NCBI GenBank assembly: GCA_022393335.1 | Contig: JAJEKB010020029.1 | Coordinates: 127,607-191,606 of the forward strand | DNA from: Macrotrachela quadricornifera | Taxonomy: Eukaryota; Rotifera; Eurotatoria; Philodinida; Philodinidae | Direction of reading: 5' to 3' | DNA: 64,000 nucleotides | In this document: piece after piece, positions 38,201 to 48,848 of the stretch | Numbering within the stretch: the first letter of the stretch is position 1 | Layout: each line of letters opens with the position of its first letter | The notes under the pieces: model-generated | The model's input: only the letters and a program-made list of their open reading frames with translations | Told to the model about the DNA's origin: nothing | The model's database searches: none | Program-made: the position numbers and the translations under genes

Positions 38201-38519
38201 TACAAAGTATTGTTATTGATCAAGTATGTTTTTATTTTTATTTTAAATTATTATTAAATAAAAATTTAAATTAATTTAGTATCGAAAAGAACTTGAAGAG
38301 AAACAGGAAGAAACAGATGATATTATTGAAAAATTAGATTCAATGGTGGAACAAGCTATGGAAAGTACAACATTAGAGGAAAATGTTTTATCAAGCATTT
38401 TTACATTATCAAATAAAAAATTTATTCATGATCCACTTCAAGAACGACGAGCATTAGCAGAATCTATGGGCCAAACATTAATCATTCGCGATGATAATGA
38501 TAATGATAATGAACAATAA
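35208..38519 (+). CDS. TMEM232: TMEM232-like protein
   Basis: Multi-exon gene starting MPVQKIAYAHRFGIISTSYK and ending at TAA 38517-38519. Segments such as ATQIPTLFFLSETILYWLKN followed by STELKLLKIGQIVFQLLYFH resemble the TMEM232 family, a protein of sperm flagella and cilia with helical-repeat character. Other conserved-looking stretches are HLLSHGWRSWPSQLIILLCE and WRIRYIGLLCMSQIYKHL. The C-terminus is a charged, probably coiled-coil region (YRKELEEKQEETDDIIEKL). One intron (about 35951-36517) is enlarged by a MITE; the others are 40-70 nt. The name rests on remembered family resemblance only; a generic ARM/HEAT-like protein is the alternative. Confidence 0.6.
36040..36380. mobile_element. 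about 340-bp MITE in TMEM232-like intron
   Basis: Terminal inverted repeats of about 35 nt: AACTGTCAAATTGCTTTTTC at 36046-36065 and its inverted copy at about 36354-36373, extended by near-matches CAAT(A/G)AAACAT(G/A)TG. The interior has open frames on both strands but no transposase homology. No clear target duplication was found, so the superfamily is unknown and the exact ends are uncertain by a few bases. Confidence 0.65.
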
Positions 38520-40515
38520 TAATCTCATTTTATTTATTTTATTTTCTTTAATTTTTACAAATAAAATCTTTTTCCGTCCAGATTATATCCAGTTTGAGAT
38601 GTTTAGCATTAATTTAATGAAAAGGAAATGATTTCAGCGATATTTAACTCTTCACTATCTAGCTCATTAATAAAGGATAAAATTAAATCTGAGTTCTACT
38701 AACAGGATGATATAAACTGAAAGTAAGAATATTTATGTAGAATTTATATTTAAAAATTAATTAATTCTGTTTTTAAAGTACTTTAAAGCTAAATCAAGTA
38801 TTTATTCAATCGATATTTTAACAAAAGCCAACGATAATTATTTTGAATGATTGTAGAACAATAAAAACTAGTTTACTATACAATATGGCAAAAAACAAAT
38901 ATTGGGCACATGGCGTTCATATTTTCTCCAAGTTATTCCCGTATTTCTTGCTACAGCAGTCTGTCAACGTGTTAGGGCGAATCTCGTAAGCAACAGCGTG
39001 TAATTATCATAATTAACATGACATACCAGAGAGAAAAGACCACTAACGTACAATTTACCTTTATCTATTGAATTGTCCTTCAATCTTTTATATTGAAGAT
39101 CTGAAATCAATTCAGTAAGAATACTAACAGCAAATAATAAGATATCAATACATTGTAGACCACCTAATTCATTTGATGGTGGAGAGATAAGAATTCAGTG
39201 GAAGAATTTGTCAATATACTACAGATGGATATGATTATCATACGAGTAAAGATGTAGTTCATAGTAATAATCTATTTCACAGCACAGTTTAGTGGCATAG
39301 AGACCAAAACTGTGCGTTTATGGTCAGCAGAAACTGTAGCAATACTAGTCCTCGAAATAATTTGATGAACATATCCATAACAAAATTAAGAGATATTGAA
39401 GATAGGATCAGCAGCACGAAAAAATAAGAAGTCAATACGAGGAAAGAGATTCAAGCTTTTTTTTGAATGATCATATATGTTACTGTGTATTCCTTTCGAC
39501 AAATTTGATATAGCAGTCAACGATGAAGAAGATCGTTTTCTAATATTATATACATGCAAAATCACAAACCGACTTTGTTACTATAATGGCGTTGTTTGAT
39601 GACAGCAGCCACGTTGATGTTATCACTCAATCAAAAAACAATATAAACAACAATGGTTTACTCGTTCGATACATGCTTTTCAGCGATGGAACAAAAGAAG
39701 AAAAAAAAAACCGTTTTAATATCGCATGTTAATACTCTGGGTTAGTGAAAGAGGCTGCGAAAAAAAGCTATGATTTTAATAGAGAGTACTAGGTAAGTAA
39801 CATATACATATGAGCCATAGGCGCTGCCAAAAATAAAAGAGTAAAAACATTTTTATGTAGAACGTATGGTTTGAAAAAATTTATAGATTTGTAGTTTTCT
39901 TCATCATTAAACAAAGGAATCTCTCAAGAATTTAAGTGTAATAAAGTTCACTTTGGGTTGACTATATAGCTAGAGTTATTGAATAATTAAATAAGATAAA
40001 AGCCGAAATTGACTACTTTTAAAAAAATTTCCTATCTATATTTAATTCAATTATGCAAGACAAATAATCTCGTCAAGGTTCAACATTAAAACAGTTGAAT
40101 AATTAATAAATTTTAGTCAATATTAAAGTATCTCTCTAAATAATCAATTATTACTATTATTTTCATATTATATAATAAGTAAAGGTATGCCTAAAAGTGT
40201 TGATCAAAGTGAGAAGCATTCTTCGATAAAATATAAATTACATGCCCGTAAACAGATCTTAGTCAACATTAATATTAATCCTATACCTAGACTTTGGCGA
40301 AGAAGCAAAGTGAATTTCAAGTAGGGACAAAGTGATTTCTACTGTTAGAAATCATTATAATATATTACCGATACGGATAATAGGTATAAATGGTTAAAAA
40401 TGATCACAAGTTGTTAGAAATTGTTCAAAATTATCGTCAATCGGTAAAAACTACCTATAATTAGGCAAAAAAAGTACCGATTAGTATTGCAAAAAGCAAT
40501 CGTCATTCTTTTAAT
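38520..40515. other. intergenic region, possibly with decayed coding remnants
   Basis: About 2 kb without a supportable gene. Base composition between 38900 and 39700 is less AT-rich than typical intergenic DNA here, and a stretch of about 38 codons reads open on the minus strand near 39071-39185, hinting at an old decayed gene or transposon. Near 40330-40480 there are loosely repeated GTTAGAAAT / TCGGTAAAAA motifs. Confidence 0.35.
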
Positions 40516-42180
40516 TTAAAGCCATATATTAAGATAACTGCGTTTGCGTTTCCATCTAAAATTTTTTACTGTATAATATAACGAATTTTGATTCTGTTGT
40601 TGACTTTCATCCAAGGAATTCTTATAATTTTCAAATGCATTTCGACTTTCATCATCATCCAAAAATATCAGTAATTTGAAACATGTCAATTTTCTGAAAT
40701 AACTTCTCAGATCTTCCATCAAACTATTCAATGTTGTTGGATAATGATCAATAAAATTTTTATAACCTGTAAATGAGAATGTTCTCAGATTAGGTAAAAT
40801 TTCGGATAATTGATTGAAGAATGTTGTATAATATGGGGAATAACTCCAACATACTTGAAACTCGAAATAGATAATTTTATTGGAATGTTCTCTAGGAATA
40901 ATTTGATGCAAATGTTTTGCTACTTCGTCCGTTCCATCGCAGCAGACAGCCACAGTATTTAGATTTAGTGAGAGAGAGAGAAGTTTGGACAGAAACTGAT
41001 ATCTGTTAGGTGTCGCATATTCATTTAGAATTTTAAATTCAATTCTCTTCAATTTCACAAGTTCAAGATTGTCTTTCAGTTCATACGTAGTTGGCAAAGA
41101 TTGACAAAAATAGGCAGAAGATATGTGCAGTATGTTACAGTTAAGAAGTTCTTCTGGAGGAAGCACCGAAGAAAGAAAACAACGTAGCGTTACTCTTTGA
41201 GATATAGTATCAAATGGTAGAGGTGGTGAAGGCATAGAGATGAAATAGTTGAGATTAGATGTTTCTTTCATATTTGGAAAGAGCGAATCAGATTTATGAT
41301 ACCTGCTAATATAATACTGAAATGTTTCAAGACAAATAAAACCGTTAATCAAACTTTGAACATCTTCCAAGGTAGATATGTCTATCGCACCATATAATGC
41401 AATAAAGGTCAAAGATCGAAGTTGTTTTTTGAATGCTTCTAAAAACCTTTTCATTTGTTCCAAATGTATCCGACCTTCATGATATTCAGACGATCCAAAT
41501 TCTATATGCAGTTTTTCCAGTGGTTTTGGTATTTCTAGACCATACACATCTTTAAAATTAATAAAATCTTTTATTGATATGTTCAATTCTTCGAGATTAT
41601 TCATTGTTTTGAATAGTTTTACTAACGTTTTGATAGATTGTAAAGTGCCTGAGAAACGTTTGAGATAGGACATTTGTGAGATTCCATTAAAATCTGGACA
41701 AGTATGTGAATGTAGTAAAGATAACGTCTGTAAGTTAGATGTCGCAAACGATGAAATAGTTTTCAATGCGATTCTACATCCTCTTACAAAAATCGAAAGT
41801 TGAGTTAACGATGGTATTGATAGAGCTTTCATGAGAAAATGTTCAAGTATACATTGATTGAAGTCATACGTCATATTTAACTTTAAGGTTAATGATTCTA
41901 GATTGGTTAACTGACACATATATGGGCTAAGTAATTGTAGCTGTTGACATCCATCGAGCTGAAGAGATTGTACTGTTACTCTTTGTAATGGAAGAACGTT
42001 ACAACAAAATAGTCGAAAATGTTTGTAGGAAGTACTCCCTTGAGTTAAATCGATATTGTAAAAGTATGGTTCAATTATCTGTTGAAAATGTCGATTCAGA
42101 TTGTTAAACGAGTAGAGTAAGTCGAATTTATGAAGGTAACGAAAGATGAGTAAAAATAATTCGTCAGGTAAGGACTCCAT
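40516..42180 (-). CDS. F-box protein with leucine-rich C-terminal region
   Basis: Single exon of 554 residues starting MESLPDELFLLIFRYLHKFD, a canonical N-terminal F-box (about residues 1-45, LPxELxxxIFxYL), which binds SKP1 in SCF ubiquitin ligases. The remainder has irregular Leu-rich repeats (LESLTLKLNMTY, LTQLSIFVRGC, LQTLSLLHSH, LEELNISIKDF), presumably the substrate-recognition face. The frame is open further 5' to 42369, but the F-box Met at 42180 is the natural start. Substrate unknown. Large families of such single-exon F-box genes are characteristic of bdelloid rotifers (general knowledge); this copy lies in a gene-poor stretch with two transfer candidates. Confidence 0.8.
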   Translation of the reverse strand: MESLPDELFLLIFRYLHKFDLLYSFNNLNRHFQQIIEPYFYNIDLTQGSTSYKHFRLFCCNVLPLQRVTVQSLQLDGCQQLQLLSPYMCQLTNLESLTLKLNMTYDFNQCILEHFLMKALSIPSLTQLSIFVRGCRIALKTISSFATSNLQTLSLLHSHTCPDFNGISQMSYLKRFSGTLQSIKTLVKLFKTMNNLEELNISIKDFINFKDVYGLEIPKPLEKLHIEFGSSEYHEGRIHLEQMKRFLEAFKKQLRSLTFIALYGAIDISTLEDVQSLINGFICLETFQYYISRYHKSDSLFPNMKETSNLNYFISMPSPPLPFDTISQRVTLRCFLSSVLPPEELLNCNILHISSAYFCQSLPTTYELKDNLELVKLKRIEFKILNEYATPNRYQFLSKLLSLSLNLNTVAVCCDGTDEVAKHLHQIIPREHSNKIIYFEFQVCWSYSPYYTTFFNQLSEILPNLRTFSFTGYKNFIDHYPTTLNSLMEDLRSYFRKLTCFKLLIFLDDDESRNAFENYKNSLDESQQQNQNSLYYTVKNFRWKRKRSYLNIWL

Positions 42181-44356
42181 GTGATAAATTAAATCAATTC
42201 TATAGCGCAAATGAAACGTAAAAACATGCTTCTTTCTTATGTAGAGTATAGGTAAGAAAAAAACAATTGTGCAATTACTGTCTCTAAGCGGATGAGTAAT
42301 ACTATTCTCTCGATGTAATATTACTGTTGACTCAGATGCCGTTTGTTTGCCGAGTGAAAGTGAGAGCAATTATTACAACAAACATGTAATACTAATCTTA
42401 CGAATCTTATCCAGCAAACAGTACCACCTACTGATACTATAATACTTGATATTAAAGTATGGATATCCATTTTGAGATATTGAAAAAAGCATTCATCCTC
42501 AAAAAATAAACTCAGTATATGTTTCTATAAATATTATTGTATTTGTTTTCACAAAACGCGGACACTGAAAAATGTAGATTGAATAAGGTTTGAGTCTTAC
42601 TCGTATTTGGCATCATTAAAATTACGTAAGATGGACTGAATCTATTCCAATATACTTTCAGTTTCATCGAAACCAGCATGTATTGTACAGGTGCTAATGC
42701 AGAAATCTCTATTGACATCTACTCATCCATTATAAGCATGGGTTTCATGAAAGATGCTTCCGCAACAGTTGCTTCCTAGCAACATTTACTCTCTAAATCC
42801 AGATCAAACTCAAATCAAAACCAGCACTCGCTCTGTGTCTTATCCTCACCCATATACATGCCTTTATCCTCAACTTTATAGAGAGCACCTGTCCAAGGAG
42901 CACCATTTGTGATCCTATAAAGAAAATGTGCACACTTACTGAAAATTAGGAATAAAAGTAGATAGTTTTGATGATACAAAATTAACCTATGATCGAATAA
43001 CGCACAACTTTGATTCTTATTTCAATTTTAAAATTCAATTCAACCGATCTTTTGTGTCGATGATATAACCTATTTTAGTGAATTTTTAATACCTTCCTAT
43101 TCTCCAGAGTAAGAATGAAAATACAATGACAGAAATAGTTTATTGTTCTTGGAAATATGTTGCATATTAACTGAATTTTCAATAAAAGATAATTGAAAAC
43201 CTGTCTGATTCTTCGTCATCTGATTCCAGATCACCTGTATCTATTACAGTATTAAATTTCGTACAAATGATGCGAGAGCAGTGTAGTCTTCCCATCTTGC
43301 AAGATGGTCATAATATATCATGATGTACTATGCACGTGGACATATTAAACAAGATGATTGTTATTTTGAGCATCATCCCTACAATCTAACTTGTCTTAGA
43401 TGTGGGTTACAATCCAACATCCTACTGTTTAAGTGAAAATAATTTTTTTATCTTCTTTTTTTCAAATTACTAATCGTGATTCTAATTTAATAGATGATCA
43501 TCAGCAAAACTAATCATGGTCCAAAAATAAACATTATCATTATTGTTGTTCGTTTCATTTTATTTTTTCACTTGTAAATAAACCAAGAAATATCGCATCA
43601 ATGTGTTATTTCATATGTAACAACGAACTGAAAGCCTCTTTTATTGCATAATAATGATTGAAATTTTCAACATTCATAGATTTTTATATGTGGTAGAAAA
43701 TGGTGTTATTTAAAAGATGAATGTAATAAATAATGTCATCTACGTAATTTTTATCGGTTTTTATTTTAATTTGAAACAAACAAGCATATCTTCGTTTTTA
43801 TTCTGTATGTATCTTGACGCAGTGATCTTCAGGATTTCAATCGCTTTTCTTTTTAAAATATTTTTGAAGTTTCAGCATGATCATCATAGATAATGTAAAT
43901 GAGAAAAAAGGTCTGTATCCAGGTTTTCTTTTTGGAAAATAAGTTAAGCTCAACCTCTTATGGCATATCCTGGGCAACGTTAATAGGTACCTCTATAGAC
44001 TACGACCTTTACTTCATTCACATGGCATATACCATAAATACCTTCAATAACTCCTATTAACAAATACTTAATAACAAACATATATGTGAAACCTTCATTC
44101 CAACCAGTTATTGGAAGATGCGAATTCGAATCGTGCCTTGATTATATTTAGATAAAGCATGTTCACTATGAATGTTCCTAATGGTCGAACACATAGAACT
44201 CTGTGAATAAGTGAATTGACAATAGATAAGTCTTTTTAGAATTCATCATTTACGTTTTCTCTTTCGACTTTTAAAAATTTCAAAATTCATCTACTTCTCA
44301 CCCTAAGAAGCTATATGAAAACTGAGCTAATTTATAATCGTTCATTTGTTGTTTTT
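42181..44356. other. intergenic region
   Basis: About 2.2 kb between the F-box gene and the methyltransferase gene. Only short, motif-free reading frames are present. No repeats with clear ends were found. Confidence 0.45.
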
Positions 44357-45391
44357 CTACTCTCTTTTTAAAATCAAGAAAGTACGAAACATACAATTGT
44401 CCGGATCCTGAGGTCCTTGTTTCATTTCTTGTTCGTATTGAGTCCAAAATTGATTAAGGATTTGTATGATCTCATCGTTTGATCTTTGTCCACTACTCTT
44501 CAATGCTTGTTGAAGTGGACTTTCTGACCAACTTCGCATAAAATTAGTTGTGCCATGAGCGAATTCATCGAGCGTGATTTTTCCATCGCGATATTGCTCA
44601 TACAGTGGCAAACCGACTTGAACAAAATCAGCTTTGATGAGTTTGAATGAATTTTGCGCAAAGAGGTCATGGTTGACACATTCCGAGTATGTTCGATTAT
44701 AGTATGGATAAGTATACTCTAATAATTCTTCATTAGTCAAATGAGTTTGGGCACATTTATAGAGTAATTCTAAGACTTGATTACACCCACTGGAACCACG
44801 ATCACCACAACAAAGAATAGCAAGAATGAGAATACCGCCTTGATGAAGTTCACGAGAACGATGTTGAAGAAAGATATTATAATCAAGATAAGCTTGGCGT
44901 TCAAAAGCAAGTCGTGCTTGTTTATCGCTCGAGAACATAACGTAACAGTGATCAGAAATATTACATGGCTTGCATGAAAGCCAATGTATAGCTGTGGATG
45001 AATAACCAATTGAAAGACAATTCGATGGTAGGCATTGTTCGTAGAATGTTCGACCACTTGCCATCGGATAATAAGATGTTACTTGAGAAACAACTTCAAA
45101 CAATGTTGTCCAATGATTTGTTGGTAAATCGTTGAAGATGACAAGAATTTGATGATTTTCATTTATTTTTTTAGTATTTCGAAGATATTCAATAATTTCA
45201 TTGATAGCATGCGTCGAATTACGACCATGTGATGAGCCGAAATCAGCGATAATGAGAGGTGATGATCTAGGTGAATCAAATATGTCGATTGCTTGATGTA
45301 TATAGAATTTTGAGGCAAGTAGAGCGACCAATTGTGGTTGTGAATTAGCATTATAATTGGCATTCATACCAAGTATGATATTCGTCGTCAT
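44357..45391 (-). CDS. SABATH-type SAM-dependent carboxyl methyltransferase
   Basis: Single exon, 344 residues, close to the family's usual 340-380. Starts MTTNIILGMNANYNANSQPQ. SAM-binding motif IADFGSSHGRNS at residues 48-59, followed by FNDLPTNHW (86-94) and YSSTAIHWLS (130-139), all hallmarks of the SABATH (Methyltransf_7) fold; GGILILAILCCGDRGSS continues the core. SABATH enzymes methylate carboxyl groups of salicylate, jasmonate, benzoate and similar small acids, mainly in plants and some bacteria and fungi; the substrate here cannot be read from sequence. No introns, less AT-biased coding than neighbours, and no known animal role make horizontal acquisition likely. The frame is intact, which argues it is functional. 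Confidence 0.88.
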   Translation of the reverse strand: MTTNIILGMNANYNANSQPQLVALLASKFYIHQAIDIFDSPRSSPLIIADFGSSHGRNSTHAINEIIEYLRNTKKINENHQILVIFNDLPTNHWTTLFEVVSQVTSYYPMASGRTFYEQCLPSNCLSIGYSSTAIHWLSCKPCNISDHCYVMFSSDKQARLAFERQAYLDYNIFLQHRSRELHQGGILILAILCCGDRGSSGCNQVLELLYKCAQTHLTNEELLEYTYPYYNRTYSECVNHDLFAQNSFKLIKADFVQVGLPLYEQYRDGKITLDEFAHGTTNFMRSWSESPLQQALKSSGQRSNDEIIQILNQFWTQYEQEMKQGPQDPDNCMFRTFLILKRE

Positions 45392-47711
45392 TTTAAATAC
45401 AATATTATAATATTATTAGATATATATAAAAAACAAAAAAATAAATGCAAATGTCAACGTTGTATATAGCACAAAGAAAGAAAGCAAACACAGTAAAACA
45501 AAAAGAGTGCAAACAATGTATCCTTGTGAGAGATCGAATGTCGAACATCCACTTAAGATTGACGTAGTGACTTACATTTTCAAATGATAAGCGAAATAAA
45601 AATGAGTGAGTTTAACGTAATATGATACGATTTCCTTTGAAAAGTCACAGTTATGTGTTCTAGAAAGAGAGCAATAATAAAATGTTTAATACGATTGTTT
45701 GTTTTTTTGCATTGCTTTTTTTTGTGTTGGAATGAAAGAAATTTTTAACTCTGACGAATATTATAGATTAAAAGAAAATTTATAGACAATTTTGTTTTAG
45801 TTCTCTAATTGAAGCTCACACAGCGCCGTATCAATCAAATGGAGCATCTGACGTAGATCTTCACAGCCGAGTAAAGAACATCGTATAGAAAATTTTGTGC
45901 AGGAAGATATGTCCGTATGCATGGCCTTGATGTTTCCAAGTAAGTAGCTAAATGTAAGAAGTTCACCCAATTATTGTTAAAAGAGAATGCATCGATGAGG
46001 TTAAAGCTCGTGATTGTGTATAAAGAGATTGGACATTTTGTGTTACAATGATGAATTAGTCAGGGCAAGAGATAAGATTATCTTGCTGTTAATAACCTTC
46101 ATTTATATCAGTGAAAAAAAGATGCCTGTCAAAAGTAGAAGCGTTATGACAAGAAAATGAGAGTAAGAATGTGAAGCGATGTATTATATCTGTTAAAAAT
46201 ACAAACAAATGTAAAAACAACATGTTCACATTAATAGTCTCACGTGCTAGCGATGACTCAAGTCATCACTTTATTGTGCGTTTTGTTAAAAATGTAATCT
46301 AGGATCACATTTTTCTTCTTTCTCTTTCCCTTTCATGATTCATGATGGATGATGCGTTGTGTCAAAAATGTGATGATATATCAAATTTTTTCCTTGTTGT
46401 TTCTCATATATATATACGCTATTCTTTTTTTTCGTTGGAGAATGAGGATTCGTTTTATTGTTAAAAAAGAACTTTTCTTTGAAAATAAAGTCTACGATAT
46501 ATACACACACTCACTCACTCTCGTTCTCTCCCTTAGTCCTACAGACAGACTAACACCACGAAAAATATTTATATTGTTGTTTTTAGGATTGAATATGTTA
46601 TTGTTTGTAGAAAAATGTCAATATATCATCATATATTATTCGTTGGTATTGACTGGCTTCAATAGTTTATATGACAAGAGTTAGAGGATTCTTCTCTATT
46701 CTTTCCATAAACTTTAATCATTGAATTTTGCTGGAAGAAAAGATTTTTTTCGAAATATGAAGTCGAATTCTTTGAATCATTTTTTTCTCTTGCAACTCAA
46801 CTCTATGTGTTAGAGCATTCATTGGTAAGAACCATTATTTTTATCTTCAAATAAAAAAAGTTGTAGCCCTTTCATGAAATCAGATTGCTTTTTCACACGA
46901 AAGAAAATTTATGTTATTTATCACACAATATACGCCCTCTTTCCTCTTCATTGGATAGTAGAGCATCACGTCTTCCTTTAACACCAAGTGAGCAAATTGT
47001 TGTGCGTTTTTAAATGAGACATGACAATCAATTAAACGTTTCAATCCTTGCCATTAGCAAAGTAAACTTTTTTTAGAATCAAAATCATTAATTCTATTAT
47101 CAAAATTTAATGTTAACTTACTTACGCTGGTCATTGAATTAAATATATCCTACGATAAATAAAATTAAAGATATCTTGTCTGACTATTTAGCAACTGTTA
47201 AGACTTCTTTTTGTTGAGGTATTTGAAATTTTTCATAGATCGTGTTATATATTTTATCATCAAACAGAAAGAATTAGATTGAAGACAAGAATAATAGTTA
47301 GTGCGCAAGATCAGATGAAGCTGGCACTTGAGAGCTATGGTCCTCGTCCGGTACAGTCAAAATGTATTATATGCTATCAATTGATAAATCCTCTGATAAT
47401 TTTTGTGTGTAGAGTACACTTCATTCTCCCAGAAAATGTAGATTTTTTCATGAACCAGGAAAAAGATACATGAGAAACAAGGTGGATGTGCTCTGTTAAA
47501 TGTGTCATTGGTTCAAGTTAAGTTATACAGATCCTAGGAAATTTTTCAAAACTTGAAAAATAATTTTCTTCACAGAATCTATTTAATCTGTTGCAAAATT
47601 TGATCCTAGTCTTAAGTATATAACTTTGATTAATAAAAAACATAGATGAAAAATGAACTTATTGCAAGTTGTCGAATATCAAATTCTCAAATGATAAGAC
47701 CAAGGATGACT
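45392..47711. other. intergenic region
   Basis: About 2.3 kb. Short open frames near 46349-46684 and 47279-47473 show no domain or typical codon pattern and are not called. A CACTCACTCTCG-type simple repeat occurs near 46505-46530. Confidence 0.45.
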
Positions 47712-48848
47712 TTAATGAATATTGGAAATTACATCAATAGTAAAGTTAGCAGTATAGTTCATATACTTGACATTGCCATTCTGATCAAAAGATAATGGCG
47801 ACCAATAGGTAAAATCATGTCCTTTGGCACCATCCGGAGCACTTTGCCACTTGTTACCTTGCCATAAATATCCATAGCCTTCAGTTGTCGTAGTTTTGAA
47901 CTGTAGAATATTGTACAATTGTGCATGACCTTCATTTCCTAGATTATTCATTGTTCCAAAAGGTCCGAGAGGAGATGAAGAATTATAGACAGTGACAGAA
48001 GCACCTTCTGCACAGTAACAACAACATTGACCAAATACTGCATAATAGACTCCATTGCGTTTGAACATTGCACCACCTTCAACAAACGTCTGACCAAAGT
48101 ATCCACTATTAAACTCTTTACCTAGTGAACTAAGGTAGTCATCAGACAATTTTTCTACAGACATTAAGTGGTTTGGGTTGTAAGCACCACCATCAATATG
48201 CGCATTATAGATAATATAAGCATCTCCGTTATCATCCTGAAAGAGGTTCAAATCTCCCGTATTTTCCCATGCTAGAGTAGTAACCTTATCAGTGACCAAC
48301 TGAAAAGGTCCTTCAGGTGTATCCGATACAGCAACAGCACATTGTGATTGAGAAACACCGGCACCTGTAGCAGGCAGAAAATTAAACCACATAACCCATT
48401 TCTTAGTCTTCGGATTTGGTAAAACACGAGGACCGAACATTATCCCTGGATTCTTCATTGAAGACATTTGAAAGACATATCCACGAAATGTCCATACAGA
48501 AAGATCCGTTGAAGTATAAAGACTAACATTATGATTGAGTTGGAAACCGCATCCACCTGTGTGCCATTCAGTACAACCTGTTGGACCTGGAGGCTCTTTG
48601 CATAAGCCATAACTTGCACCATAGTAATAGTAAAGACCATCATGCAGAAAAACATTACCATCGTGAGCATCCATTATATTTCCATCTGTATCTCGACGAG
48701 GAATCACGTTACTGATCGTCACTTTGCGACATATAATGACATTGACAACGACAGTCAAAAGTATAATGATGCCAATGGACTTTATGAGCATTATTATGCT
48801 GCTAAACATACAAGAGATGAAAACAAAATTATTATTGATTTTAATCAT
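47712..48848 (-). CDS. glycoside hydrolase family 43-like secreted enzyme
   Basis: Single exon, up to 378 residues; a hydrophobic N-terminus (MLIKSIGIIILLTVVVNV at about residues 20-37) is a signal peptide or anchor, and the Met at residue 14 or 20 may be the real start. The rest shows the five-bladed propeller pattern of GH43: DTDGNIMDAHDGNVFLHDG, LYYYYGASYG, VMWFNFLPATG, GDLNLFQDDNGDAYIIYN, and FVEGGAMFKRNGVYYAVFG, in which the Glu fits the general acid and the Asp residues fit base and pKa modulator. The DTDGN-x2-x-AH start resembles the exo-beta-1,3-galactanase branch (inference). Likely degrades plant or algal polysaccharide. No introns; relatives are bacterial, fungal and plant, so transfer is likely. 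It may work in digestion of food. Confidence 0.85.
   Translation of the reverse strand: MIKINNNFVFISCMFSSIIMLIKSIGIIILLTVVVNVIICRKVTISNVIPRRDTDGNIMDAHDGNVFLHDGLYYYYGASYGLCKEPPGPTGCTEWHTGGCGFQLNHNVSLYTSTDLSVWTFRGYVFQMSSMKNPGIMFGPRVLPNPKTKKWVMWFNFLPATGAGVSQSQCAVAVSDTPEGPFQLVTDKVTTLAWENTGDLNLFQDDNGDAYIIYNAHIDGGAYNPNHLMSVEKLSDDYLSSLGKEFNSGYFGQTFVEGGAMFKRNGVYYAVFGQCCCYCAEGASVTVYNSSSPLGPFGTMNNLGNEGHAQLYNILQFKTTTTEGYGYLWQGNKWQSAPDGAKGHDFTYWSPLSFDQNGNVKYMNYTANFTIDVISNIH

Noticed and set aside
39071..39185. Minus-strand open stretch PSNELGGLQCIDILLFAV... as an exon
   Set aside because: Only about 38 codons with no clear splice partners or family; mentioned only as a possible relic.
42290..42369. Upstream extension of the F-box gene to 42369
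   Set aside because: The extra N-terminal residues have no F-box character; MESLPDEL at 42180 is the conventional start.
46349..46684. 111-codon plus-strand frame with hydrophobic stretches
   Set aside because: Low-complexity composition typical of T-rich DNA, no motif, no flanking splice signals consistent with a gene.
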